Assembly: GCA_037440125.1 (NCBI GenBank)
Contig: JBBIUU010000096.1
Coordinates: 1-11,559 of the forward strand
DNA: 11,559 bases
Source of the DNA: JAKAJA01 sp037440125
GTDB taxonomy: Bacteria; Acidobacteriota; UBA4820; DSQY01
Reading direction: 5' to 3'
The notes beneath the pieces were generated by a model that had not been told where the DNA came from, did no database searches, and was given only the letters and a program-made list of their open reading frames with translations. A program made the translations under genes and the position numbers. Positions 1 to 6,599 of the stretch are shown here, piece by piece (position 1 is the stretch's first letter; every line of letters starts with the position of its first letter).

Positions 1-1053
1 ATGGCAGGAATCGTGGGTTACGGTGCGTACATCCCGCGCTACCGGATCAAGGTGGAGGAGATCGCCAAGGTCTGGGGCGCCGACGCACCCAGCTACAAGA
101 AGGGGCTCATGCTCCGCGAGAAGTCGGTGCCGGGGCCCGATCAGGACACCATCACCATCGCCGTCGAGGCGGCCCGCAACGCCGTGAAGCGCGCGGGGAT
201 CGATCCCGCGAAGATCGGCGCGGTCTACGTGGGCTCCGAGTCGCACCCCTACGCGGTGAAGCCCTCGGGCACCGCAGTGGCGGAGGCCCTCGGCGCGGTG
301 AACGACTGCCACTGCGCCGACCTGGAGTTCGCGTGCAAGGCGGGCTCCGAGGGCATGTTCCTGGCGTTCGCGCTCGTGAAGTCGGGCGAGGTCGAGTACG
401 CGCTCGGCATCGGCGCCGACACGAGCCAGGGCGCCCCCGGCGACGCCCTCGAGTACTCGGCCTCCGCGGGCGGCGCGGCCTTCATCATGGGCACGCGGGA
501 CGAGGTCGCCACCATCGACTTCCAGTACTCCTTCATGTCCGACACGCCCGACTTCTGGCGCCGCGAGTACATGCACTACCCGCGCCACGGCGGGCGCTTC
601 ACGGGCGACCTGGCGTACTTCAAGCACGTGCGGGGCGGCGTGGAGGGCATCCTGAAGAAGAGCGGCACCAAGCCGCAGGATTTCAAGTACTGCGTCTTCC
701 ACCAGCCCAACGGGAAGTTCCCCGTGAAGATGGCCAAGGAGCTGGGCTTCACCGAGGAACAGGTGAAGACGGGCCTCCTCGTGCCGACCCTCGGCAACAC
801 CTACTCGGGCGCGTCGCCCCTCGGCCTCTCGGCCATCCTGGACGAGGCCCGGCCCGGCGACCGGATCCTCATGTGCTCCTTCGGCTCGGGAGCGGGCTCC
901 GACGCCTTCGTGTACACGTGCACCGACCGGCTTCTGGCGGTGCAGGGCAAGGCCAAGAAGACGCGGGACTACCTGGACAGGAGCCCCTACTACCTCGACT
1001 ACGGCACGTACACCAAATTCCGGCGCAAGATCCGGAAGAACGTGGAGGACTAG
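1..1053 (+). CDS. Hydroxymethylglutaryl-CoA synthase, archaeal-type
   Basis: This 350-residue protein condenses acetyl-CoA with acetoacetyl-CoA to give HMG-CoA in the cytoplasm, the committed carbon-building step of the mevalonate route. It has a thiolase-superfamily fold. The predicted catalytic triad is visible: Glu80 in YVGSES, the nucleophile Cys112 in EFACKAGSEG and His234 in FHQPNGKFP. The N-terminal GIVGYGAYIPRYRI stretch and the ~350-residue length match the archaeal HMG-CoA synthase family rather than the longer eukaryote-like MvaS. The ATG is the first base of the window, so its ribosome-binding site and anything upstream (for example an HMG-CoA reductase) cannot be seen. The thiolase gene starts 3 nt after its stop. 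Family assignment is firm; the direction of flux in the cell is inferred. Confidence 0.93.
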   Translation: MAGIVGYGAYIPRYRIKVEEIAKVWGADAPSYKKGLMLREKSVPGPDQDTITIAVEAARNAVKRAGIDPAKIGAVYVGSESHPYAVKPSGTAVAEALGAVNDCHCADLEFACKAGSEGMFLAFALVKSGEVEYALGIGADTSQGAPGDALEYSASAGGAAFIMGTRDEVATIDFQYSFMSDTPDFWRREYMHYPRHGGRFTGDLAYFKHVRGGVEGILKKSGTKPQDFKYCVFHQPNGKFPVKMAKELGFTEEQVKTGLLVPTLGNTYSGASPLGLSAILDEARPGDRILMCSFGSGAGSDAFVYTCTDRLLAVQGKAKKTRDYLDRSPYYLDYGTYTKFRRKIRKNVED

Positions 1054-1056
1054 GCG

Positions 1057-2214
1057 ATGCGTGACGTAGCCATCATCGGCATCGGCATGACCGACTTCGG
1101 GGAGCTCTGGCACGACTCCCTGCGCGACACCTTCGTCAAGGCGGCCCTCGAGGCCATGGACGACGCGGGCGTGGACCACATCGATTCCATGGTCGTGGGG
1201 TGCATGACCCCCGGCCTCTTCACGGGGCAGGAGCACCTCGGCTCCGTCCTCGCCGACTACCTCGGGCAGAAGCCCGTCGCGGCCACGCGCGTCGAGTCGG
1301 CGTGCGCCTCGGGCGGCCTCGCCCTCCGCACCGGTTTCTTCGAGGTCGCCTCGGGCATGAGCGACATCGTCCTGTGCGGCGGCGTCGAGAAGATGACCGA
1401 CGTCTCGGGCGCCCAGGCCACCTACGCCCTCGCCACGGCGTCCGACCAGGACTACGAGGCCTTCCACGGCATCACCTTCCCCGGGCTCTACGCCATGATG
1501 GCGACGGCCCACATGCACCGGTACGGGACGAAGCGGGAGGATCTGGCGCAGGTGGCGGTGAAGAACCACGACAACGGCCTCCTCAACCCCCACGCCCAGT
1601 ACCGGATGAAGATCAGCGTGGAGCAGGTCATCAACTCGGTGAAGGTGGCCGACCCGCTCAACATCCTCGACTGCTCACCCATCACCGACGGTGCCGCGGC
1701 GGTCATCCTCTGCCCCCTCGAGATGGCCTCGAAGCTGACCCGGAAACCGGTGGTCAAGATCGCCGGCTCGGGCCACGCCACGGACACCATCGCCCTCCAC
1801 CAGCGCAAGGACGTGACCTGGCTCGGCGCCACGGCCGTCGCCGCGGAGCGGGCCTACAAGATGGCGGGCGTGAAGCCCTCCGGCATCGACTTCGCGGAGG
1901 TCCACGACTGCTTCACCATCTCCGAGATCTGCGTCATCGAGGCCCTCGGCGCCGTCGAGAAAGGCAAGGGCGGACAGGCCACGCGCGAGGGGCTCACGGC
2001 GCGCGACGGGAAGTTCCCCGTGAACCCCAGCGGCGGGCTCAAGAGCAAGGGACACCCCGTGGGCGCGACGGGCATCGCGCAGGCCCACGAGGTCGTGACC
2101 CAACTCCGCGGCGAGGCGGGCAAGCGCCAGCTCAAGAACGCGAAGCGCGGGCTCTGCCAGAACATGGGCGGCTCCGGCGGCAGCGCCGTCGTCCACATCT
2201 TGGAGGTGCTGTGA
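1057..2214 (+). CDS. Thiolase (acetoacetyl-CoA thiolase, archaeal/SCP2-like type)
   Basis: A 385-residue thiolase, expected to make acetoacetyl-CoA from two acetyl-CoA and pass it to the HMG-CoA synthase encoded just upstream. Visible motifs: the nucleophile Cys83 in VESACASGGLAL, His283 in EVHDCFTISE, His333 in NPSGGLKSKGHPVGATG, and the C-terminal Cys368 in GLCQNMGGSGGSA. The HDCF motif and the short loop region are typical of the archaeal/SCP2-like thiolase group that pairs with a DUF35 protein. A GGAGG Shine-Dalgarno at 1044-1048 lies inside the end of the previous gene, 8 nt before this ATG. The stop overlaps the next start by one base (TGATG), so the three genes should be translated together. 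Acetoacetyl-CoA specificity is inferred from context; other acyl-CoA substrates are possible. Confidence 0.92.
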   Translation: MRDVAIIGIGMTDFGELWHDSLRDTFVKAALEAMDDAGVDHIDSMVVGCMTPGLFTGQEHLGSVLADYLGQKPVAATRVESACASGGLALRTGFFEVASGMSDIVLCGGVEKMTDVSGAQATYALATASDQDYEAFHGITFPGLYAMMATAHMHRYGTKREDLAQVAVKNHDNGLLNPHAQYRMKISVEQVINSVKVADPLNILDCSPITDGAAAVILCPLEMASKLTRKPVVKIAGSGHATDTIALHQRKDVTWLGATAVAAERAYKMAGVKPSGIDFAEVHDCFTISEICVIEALGAVEKGKGGQATREGLTARDGKFPVNPSGGLKSKGHPVGATGIAQAHEVVTQLRGEAGKRQLKNAKRGLCQNMGGSGGSAVVHILEVL

Positions 2215-2609
2215 TGATTACCCCTCCCACCGTCCGACGGAACACCCCCCAGCGCTACCGCCTCGAGGCCGGCAAGTGCACGAAGTGCGGCAAGGTCCAT
2301 TTCCCGCCGCGCGTCGTCTGCGACGAGTGCGGGGGCCGCGCCTTCGCGCCCTACATCCTCCCCGACGAGGGGAAGGTCGTCACGCACACGGTCATCCGCA
2401 CGGCCCCGCGCGGCTTCGGCGACGAGGCCCCCTACTGCATGGGGATCGTGGAGCTGAACGACGGCACGCGGATCCTTTGCCAGATCGCCGACTGCGAGCC
2501 CGAGCGCCTCGCCGTAGGGCTCCCCGTCACGCTCGAGTTCCGCCGCATCCAGGAGGCCGGCGAGTCGGGCGTCCTGGCCTACGGGTACAAGGCGGTGCCG
2601 GAAAGATAG
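2214..2609 (+). CDS. DUF35 OB-fold/zinc-ribbon protein, partner of thiolase and HMG-CoA synthase
   Basis: A 131-residue protein with an N-terminal rubredoxin-like zinc ribbon (Cys22, Cys25, Cys36, Cys39 in CTKCGKVHFPPRVVCDECGG), then an OB-fold (about residues 50-128). In archaea, DUF35 proteins encoded beside this type of thiolase and HMG-CoA synthase hold the two enzymes together in one complex that channels acetoacetyl-CoA through a shared CoA-binding site. The same gene order here supports that role. The frame stays open far upstream in the shadow of the thiolase gene. I chose the ATG at 2214 because it overlaps the thiolase TGA by one base and follows GGAGGT at 2202-2207 with 6 nt spacing. 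An in-frame GTG at 2211 is an alternative. An octad repeat and then a terminator follow the stop. Confidence 0.9.
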   Translation: MITPPTVRRNTPQRYRLEAGKCTKCGKVHFPPRVVCDECGGRAFAPYILPDEGKVVTHTVIRTAPRGFGDEAPYCMGIVELNDGTRILCQIADCEPERLAVGLPVTLEFRRIQEAGESGVLAYGYKAVPER

Positions 2610-2616
2610 AGCTGGG

Positions 2617-2640
2617 GAGTCGGAGAGCCGGAGAAGGAAA
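2617..2640 (+). repeat. Octad short tandem repeat after the DUF35 gene
   Basis: Three 8-bp units in register: GAGTCGGA (2617-2624), GAGCCGGA (2625-2632) and the degenerate GAAGGAAA (2633-2640). The tract fills most of the gap between the DUF35 stop codon and the terminator. The first unit is identical to the first unit of the octad tract at 6497-6536 in the DedA gene. Confidence 0.6.
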
Positions 2641-2652
2641 GGCTCTTTCAGG

Positions 2653-2680
2653 AGGGCGGGCGAAAAGCCCGCCCTTTCTT
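2653..2680. terminator. Hairpin terminator between convergent operons
   Basis: A perfect 9-bp, almost all G-C stem, AGGGCGGGC (2653-2661) and GCCCGCCCT (2667-2675), closed by a GAAAA loop and followed by TTCTT on the + strand. It sits 43 nt after the DUF35 stop and touches the TAA stop (2681-2679) of the MGMT gene on the other strand. It should terminate the + strand operon. The - strand side lacks a good T-run, so action on the opposite operon is weaker. Confidence 0.85.
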
Positions 2681-3152
2681 ATTCGCCCTGTTCGAGCTTG
2701 AGGAGCTGTTTCTTGACCTTGAGGCCGCCGCCGAAGCCGCCGAGGCCCCCCTTGGCCACGACACGGTGGCAGGGGATGAGGACGGGGACGCGGTTGGCCC
2801 CGCACGCCGAGCCCACGGCCCGCACCGCCTTGGGGCGCCCGGCCCAGCGCGCTAGGTCGCCGTAGCTCACGACCTCGCCGTAGGGCACATCCCGCAGGGC
2901 GGCCCAGACGTTGCGCTGGAAATCGGTGCCCCCGGGATAGGGATCCAGGGGCAGATCGAAGGCGGTCCGCCGGCCCTGGAAGTACTCCTCCAACTCCTTG
3001 CGGACGCGTTCGAAGAGGGGCTCGACGGCCTTGGGCACGGGGCCGTCGGGGGCCACGCCCTTGAAGTCCACGCGGTGCACGGCCTCCGGCGAGAGGGTCA
3101 CGTCGAGGCGGCCGATGGGCGTCTCCACGCCGAGGGTGATCTTGCCTTTCAC
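2679..3152 (-). CDS. ogt: Methylated-DNA--[protein]-cysteine S-methyltransferase
   Basis: A 157-residue DNA-repair protein that moves the alkyl group from O6-alkylguanine to its own cysteine. The active-site PCHRV motif is clear (Cys128 in LIPCHRVVAKGG), preceded by the DNA-binding helix-turn-helix (about residues 94-116, VSYGDLARWAGRPKAVRAVG) and followed by the usual glycine-rich GGFGGGLKVKKQLLKLE end. An N-terminal RNase-H-like domain occupies about residues 1-75. The frame remains open upstream, but that part only mirrors queF. I start it at the GTG at 3152, whose GTGA overlaps the queF stop by 4 bp, a classic coupling arrangement, and which puts the KGKITLGVETPIG beta-strand at the N terminus. 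The length matches Ogt-type single-domain enzymes. Confidence 0.9.
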   Translation of the reverse strand: MKGKITLGVETPIGRLDVTLSPEAVHRVDFKGVAPDGPVPKAVEPLFERVRKELEEYFQGRRTAFDLPLDPYPGGTDFQRNVWAALRDVPYGEVVSYGDLARWAGRPKAVRAVGSACGANRVPVLIPCHRVVAKGGLGGFGGGLKVKKQLLKLEQGE

Positions 3153-3547
3153 GACCCGAACCCGCCCTTCTTCGTGTACGTGGCCAAGACCGAGGCGTTC
3201 ATCCCGCCGCGCGAGTTGAACACCCCCGTGAGGCTGGCGCGCTCGGGCTTGCACGCGGCCACCACGTCCCGCAGGACGCGGTTGACGACGTTCTCGTAGA
3301 AGATGCCCACGTTGCGGTAGGCGAGGAGGTACTCCTTGTAGGACTTGAGCTCGAGGCACGACTTGGCCGGGGTGTAGCGCAGGACGAGGAGGCCGAAGTC
3401 GGGGAGCGCCGTCTTGGGGCAGACGGAGGTGAACTCCGGCGCCTCGATGGTGATCTCGTAGGCCGGGAACTGGTTCGGCCAGACCTCGATGGCCGGGAGC
3501 TTCTCGTCCAGCCCGCTCTCCGCGTGGTGCTTCGTGTAGTGCGTCAT
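3149..3547 (-). CDS. queF: NADPH-dependent 7-cyano-7-deazaguanine reductase QueF
   Basis: A 132-residue type I (short) QueF that reduces the nitrile of preQ0 to the amine preQ1 in queuosine biosynthesis for tRNA. The thioimide-forming Cys43 lies in FTSVCPKTALPDFG with the proton donor Asp50 seven residues on. The ELKSYKEYLLAYRN segment (66-79) is the QueF NADPH-binding signature, and Glu85 in GIFYENVVNR lies 42 residues after the cysteine, the same spacing as Cys55/Glu97 of the Bacillus subtilis enzyme. The ATG at 3547 is preceded on its strand by GAGGAG (complement of 3553-3558) with 5 nt spacing. The glutaredoxin gene ends 25 nt upstream and MGMT overlaps its end by 4 bp. No other queuosine gene is in the window. 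Confidence 0.95.
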   Translation of the reverse strand: MTHYTKHHAESGLDEKLPAIEVWPNQFPAYEITIEAPEFTSVCPKTALPDFGLLVLRYTPAKSCLELKSYKEYLLAYRNVGIFYENVVNRVLRDVVAACKPERASLTGVFNSRGGMNASVLATYTKKGGFGS

Positions 3548-3572
3548 GGGATCTCCTCGGGGCGGCGCGCCC

Positions 3573-3836
3573 CTACTCCAGTTCGGCGATGAGCCGATCC
3601 AGCTCTCCGCTCTTGTTGAGGCGCTCCAGGTCTTCGCACCCGCCGATATGGCGGTCCCCGAAGAAGATCTGCGGGACGGTCTCCTGGCCGGAGCGTTTCC
3701 CGCACTCCTCCCAGCGATCGGGGTGCTGGTCGAGGTTCACCTCCTCGAAGGCGACGCCCTTCTTCTTGAGGAGGCCTTTGGCCGCCACGCAGTAGGGACA
3801 GACCGTCATCGTGTAGATCGTCACTTGGGGCTTCAT
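3573..3836 (-). CDS. grxC: Glutaredoxin (GrxC-like, dithiol)
   Basis: An 87-residue cytoplasmic thiol-disulfide oxidoreductase of the classical dithiol glutaredoxin type. The CPYC active site is at residues 13-16, the cis-proline TVP motif at 53-55 and the glutathione-binding GG at 65-66 followed by a CED segment, all in the expected spacing; length is typical. The frame is open further upstream, but that part mirrors the AtuA-like gene. The ATG at 3836 begins MKPQVTIYTMTVCPYC directly and is the natural start. The Shine-Dalgarno is weak (an AGGAAGGA-like purine run about 8 nt upstream). It lies in a probable operon, with a 41-nt gap holding heptad repeats before it and queF 25 nt after it. 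Confidence 0.95.
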   Translation of the reverse strand: MKPQVTIYTMTVCPYCVAAKGLLKKKGVAFEEVNLDQHPDRWEECGKRSGQETVPQIFFGDRHIGGCEDLERLNKSGELDRLIAELE

Positions 3837-3851
3837 GGTCCTGGTCCTTCC

Positions 3852-3879
3852 TGTCCCCTGTCCATTGTCCCTTGTCCCT
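3852..3879 (-). repeat. Heptad short tandem repeat (TGTCCCN family)
   Basis: Four 7-bp units in perfect register, read on the + strand: TGTCCCC (3852-3858), TGTCCAT (3859-3865), TGTCCCT (3866-3872) and TGTCCCT (3873-3879). On the transcribed strand they are purine-rich AGGGACA units. The unit nearest the AtuA-like gene overlaps its TAG stop (3880-3878), and the tract makes up most of the gap before the glutaredoxin gene. Confidence 0.7.
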
Positions 3880-4222
3880 AGAGTATCTCCTCCGGCGCGT
3901 CCACCATCATGCGCAGCATGGCGGCGGCGAAGGTCTTGCCCTGGGCGTCGGTCTGGAGGGACTTGGTCCCTCCACCGCCCAGGCTCCCGTGGAGGAGGAA
4001 GTTGAGGGCGCCGATGTTGTCCATCTCGAAGCGCTCGACCCTGCCTTTGCATAGCCCGGCGAAGTGTTCCTTCACGCGCTCCGGGGTCAGAACCTTCTTG
4101 AGGAACGGGTAGACCTCGGGGCGGCGGGCGATGACGCCCACGTTGACCGTGTCGCCCTTGTCCCCCGAACGGGCGTGGGCGATCTCGAGCAGGGCCACTT
4201 GGCGCGTCGCGACGCGTTTCAT
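3878..4222 (-). CDS. AtuA-like small ferredoxin-fold domain protein
   Basis: A 114-residue protein whose ALLEIAHARSGDKGDTVNVGVIAR start (residues 9-32) is the hallmark of the small domain that accompanies, or is fused to the C terminus of, AtuA/DUF1446 proteins. The conserved ARSGDKGD element and a glycine-rich LHGSLGGGG turn (about 77-85) are visible. Its biochemical role is not established. The gene lies 1 nt after the AtuA stop (TGA-C-ATG), so the two are almost certainly co-translated and probably form one functional unit. The stop codon lies in a heptad repeat unit. No catalytic residue can be assigned from sequence alone. Confidence 0.88.
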   Translation of the reverse strand: MKRVATRQVALLEIAHARSGDKGDTVNVGVIARRPEVYPFLKKVLTPERVKEHFAGLCKGRVERFEMDNIGALNFLLHGSLGGGGTKSLQTDAQGKTFAAAMLRMMVDAPEEIL

Positions 4223-4223
4223 G

Positions 4224-5588
4224 TCATGCCTCCAAGATCTCGACCCGGGCCCCGACCGCGGTCTTCCGCAGGAGGGCGGGCCAGTAGGCGATGATCTCCT
4301 GGGGCTTGGGCCGCCCCCCGGCGAAGCCCGTCACGGAGGGCGGGCCGTCCAGGATGAGGGGCGCCAGCTCGTAGCCGAAGGCCTCGACGTTCGAGCGCGA
4401 GGAGCTGCGCACGGCCACGCGGAAGACCACCTCGTTGATCTGGTCCTCGTCGGGCACGGGTGCGAGGGCCCCGTGGCAGGCGTTCACGCCCAGGCACTCG
4501 AAGAGGATCTCGTCGATGCGGAGCCCCAGGTCGGCGATGCGCGTCTCCAGGATCTCGCGGGCCTTCCGCGCCTTGGAGAGCGCGCGGGGCCACGTGTAGA
4601 CGAGCGTTCCGGCGGTCTTCCATCCGTCCTGGTAGGCGAGGGAGACCTTGTACGTATCGGTGGGAGGCGCGCCGTGGACGCCCCTGACGCGGACCCGGTC
4701 GGGGCCGTCGTCCTCGAGGCGGATCGTCGTGAAGTCGATGACGCAGTCGGGGCTGATGTAGCGGCGGGGGTCCCCGAGCTCGTAGAGGATCTGCTCCTTC
4801 ACCACCGCCTGGTTCACCATCCCGCCCAGGGCCTCGGGCTTGGTGATGGTGAAGGTACCGTCGGGGAAGGCCTCGGCCACGGGGTACCCGATGTGGGCCA
4901 TGTCGGGCACGTCCTCCCAGGCCGCGCTGAAGTTGCCCCCGCTGGCCTGCGCGCCGCACTCCATGATGTGCCCGGCCACCGTGCCCGCGGCGACGAGGTC
5001 GTAGTTCTCCATGGACCACCCGAACTCGTGGACCATGGGCGCGAGGGTGAGGGCCGTGTCCGTGCAACGCCCGGCGATGACGATCTGGGCGCCCTGCCCG
5101 AGGGCCTCGACGAGGGGTGCCGCCCCGAAGTAGACGTTGGCGGAGACGACGCGGTTCCGGACCGAGGAGAGGGCCTCGCCCGTCTCCATGTTCTTGAGGG
5201 AGTCGCCGGCGCACATGAGCACGTCGAGCTGGGAGAGGATGTCGTCCCCCGTCACCACGCCCACCTTCACGTCGTGCATGCCCGCCCGCCCCAGCTTGTC
5301 CAGGACGGCCCGCGCGCACGCCGCCGGGTTCACGCCCCCCGCGTTGGTGATGACCTTGAGGCCCTTCTTCAGGTACGGGGCGAGCCGGCCCACCACGGCG
5401 GGAAAGTCCTTCGCGTAGCCCGCGTTGGGGTCCTTCAGCTTCTGGCGCTGGAGGATGGACATGGTCACTTCGGCGAGGTAGTCCAGCATGATGTAGTCGC
5501 ACCGGCCGTACCGCGCCATGTCCACGGGGGCGTCCACGCGGTCTCCCCAGAAGCCCTGCGCCGCCCCGATGCGGATGCTCGATTTCAT
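4224..5588 (-). CDS. Acyclic terpene utilization AtuA family protein (DUF1446)
   Basis: A 454-residue cytoplasmic protein of the AtuA/DUF1446 family, required for growth on citronellol-type terpenes in Pseudomonas aeruginosa but of unknown chemistry. Conserved family blocks are visible: RIGAAQGFWGDR (6-17), DYLAEVTMSIL (36-46), TNAGGVNP (81-88), IAGRCTDTALTLAPMVHEFG (171-190) and AGHIMECGAQASGGNF (205-220). Some relatives carry the small AtuA-like domain fused at the C terminus; here it is a separate gene 1 nt downstream. The frame is open 19 codons further upstream, but the ATG at 5588 has a perfect GGAGGAG (complement of 5596-5602) 7 nt before it and starts directly at the conserved block. 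It leads the - strand operon. Terpene use is suggested only by family; none of the other atu genes is present. Confidence 0.88.
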   Translation of the reverse strand: MKSSIRIGAAQGFWGDRVDAPVDMARYGRCDYIMLDYLAEVTMSILQRQKLKDPNAGYAKDFPAVVGRLAPYLKKGLKVITNAGGVNPAACARAVLDKLGRAGMHDVKVGVVTGDDILSQLDVLMCAGDSLKNMETGEALSSVRNRVVSANVYFGAAPLVEALGQGAQIVIAGRCTDTALTLAPMVHEFGWSMENYDLVAAGTVAGHIMECGAQASGGNFSAAWEDVPDMAHIGYPVAEAFPDGTFTITKPEALGGMVNQAVVKEQILYELGDPRRYISPDCVIDFTTIRLEDDGPDRVRVRGVHGAPPTDTYKVSLAYQDGWKTAGTLVYTWPRALSKARKAREILETRIADLGLRIDEILFECLGVNACHGALAPVPDEDQINEVVFRVAVRSSSRSNVEAFGYELAPLILDGPPSVTGFAGGRPKPQEIIAYWPALLRKTAVGARVEILEA

Positions 5589-5595
5589 TCGTACG

Positions 5596-5602
5596 CTCCT
5601 CC
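5596..5602 (-). promoter_or_regulatory. Ribosome-binding site that fixes the AtuA start
   Basis: GGAGGAG on the - strand, separated by 7 nt from the ATG at 5588. It decides this start over the open frame that continues upstream. Confidence 0.75.
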
Positions 5603-5742
5603 GTTCCGGTCCCCTACGGTAGCATCGAAGACCCGGCGGGGCCAAGGCTTGCGGGAGGCTGAACTCGCTCGCTCAGGCCTGGGGTGGATTCTGGACGCCC
5701 TCCGGTCCCCAAAATGACGGCCCAGCGGCCTGACTTCTTTCT

Positions 5743-5804
5743 GCCTTTCACCTTTCACCATTCGCCTTTCGCCTTTGTTTCCCACATCCCACATCCCCCA
5801 TCCG
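5743..5804. repeat. Long heptad short tandem repeat tract
   Basis: About nine 7-bp units. Five of the CCTTTC type: GCCTTTC (5743), ACCTTTC (5750), ACCATTC (5757), GCCTTTC (5764), GCCTTTG (5771). After a 1-nt phase slip come GTTTCCC (5777), ACATCCC (5784), ACATCCC (5791) and CCATCCG (5798). The unit changes along the tract while the 7-bp period stays. Like the tract at 3852-3879, it is purine-rich on the - strand. Confidence 0.75.
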
Positions 5805-5869
5805 AAATCGTCGCCTCATTGACTTCCCGGCCCCCCTCCCTCACTCTGGCACTTCTTCGAGGGGGGGTC

Positions 5870-6550
5870 ATGGAGCTCCTGCACAACCTGTTGGGCGCGC
5901 TGCACGATCCCGAGAAGCTCAAGGCGCTGATCATCTGGGGCGGCTACCCGGTGCTCTTCGCCATCGTCTATTCCGAGACCGGCCTCATGGTCGGATTCTT
6001 CCTCCCCGGCGATTCCCTCCTCGTCACGGCGGGGATTCTGGCGGGGCTGGGCAGCCTCAACCCGTGGGCGCTGTGCGGGCTCCTAATCGTCGCCGCGGTC
6101 CTGGGGGACAACACGGGCTACTGGATCGGGCGGAAGACGGGGCCCCTCCTCTTCACGCGCCCCAAGTCGCTCCTCTTCAACCCCGCCCACGTCCTGCGCG
6201 CGCAGCACTTCTACGAGAAGTACGGCCCCAAGACCGTGGTCCTCTGCCGCTTCGTGCCCATCGTGAGGACCTTCGCCCCCGTGGTGGCCGGCGTGGGGCG
6301 CATGCCCTACCGGAAGTACGTCACCTACAGCGTCCTGGGCGGCGTCGCCTGGATCTCCAGCATGGTCCTGACGGGCTACTTCCTGGGGAGCATCCCCGGC
6401 GTGAGCCGCTACCTCCACGTCATCATCCTGGGGGTGATCTTCCTGTCGTTTCTGCCGGCGATTTTCGAAATCTGGCGGGAAAGGCGGAAGAGGAAAGAGT
6501 CGGAGCGCCAGCGAGCCAGCGAGCCAGAGAAAGCGGCTGGGCAAGACTGA
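5870..6550 (+). CDS. DedA-family (VTT domain) membrane protein
   Basis: A 226-residue inner-membrane protein of the DedA/VTT family, members of which act in membrane homeostasis, proton-linked transport and undecaprenyl-phosphate or lipid flipping. The four residues essential in E. coli YqjA (Glu39, Asp51, Arg130, Arg136) have exact counterparts shifted by three: Glu36 (SETG), Asp48 (FFLPGDS), Arg127 (CRFVP) and Arg133 (IVRTF). Hydrophobic segments lie at about 20-40, 48-85, 122-145, 150-175 and 182-202, with a DNTGYWIGR loop between. The frame is open 62 codons upstream through the heptad repeats. I chose the ATG at 5870 because the family's N terminus begins there and a GAGGGGGGG run precedes it. 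The last ~18 residues (ESERQRASEPEKAA) are encoded by an octad repeat. Confidence 0.93.
   Translation: MELLHNLLGALHDPEKLKALIIWGGYPVLFAIVYSETGLMVGFFLPGDSLLVTAGILAGLGSLNPWALCGLLIVAAVLGDNTGYWIGRKTGPLLFTRPKSLLFNPAHVLRAQHFYEKYGPKTVVLCRFVPIVRTFAPVVAGVGRMPYRKYVTYSVLGGVAWISSMVLTGYFLGSIPGVSRYLHVIILGVIFLSFLPAIFEIWRERRKRKESERQRASEPEKAAGQD
6497..6536 (+). repeat. Octad repeat inside the end of the DedA gene
   Basis: Five 8-bp units in register: GAGTCGGA (6497), GCGCCAGC (6505), GAGCCAGC (6513), GAGCCAGA (6521) and the degenerate GAAAGCGG (6529). They encode the charged C-terminal tail of the DedA protein. The first unit equals the first unit of the non-coding tract at 2617-2640. Confidence 0.7.
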
Positions 6551-6599
6551 ATCGGACGCGTCCACCCAGATTTATTTGGACAGAACACAAAGGCCAGAG

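Larger units (their letters stand above)
5589..5869. other. Divergent intergenic region, atuA / dedA
   Basis: 281 bp between two divergent genes, so promoters for both should lie here. I see no convincing sigma-70 pair: TTGACT at 5819-5824 is a possible -35 for dedA but has no matching -10 (CACTCT at 5842-5847 is poor). The main recognisable content is the heptad tract at 5743-5804. No believable gene. Confidence 0.6.

Noticed and set aside
3153..3359. An N-terminal extension of the MGMT protein (to a start near 3359).
   Set aside because: This part is antiphase to queF and arginine-rich without homology. The GTG at 3152 with a 4-bp overlap is a far better start.
3852..3879. CRISPR array.
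   Set aside because: Units are 7 bp with no spacers; it is a simple tandem repeat. The same applies to 5743-5804.
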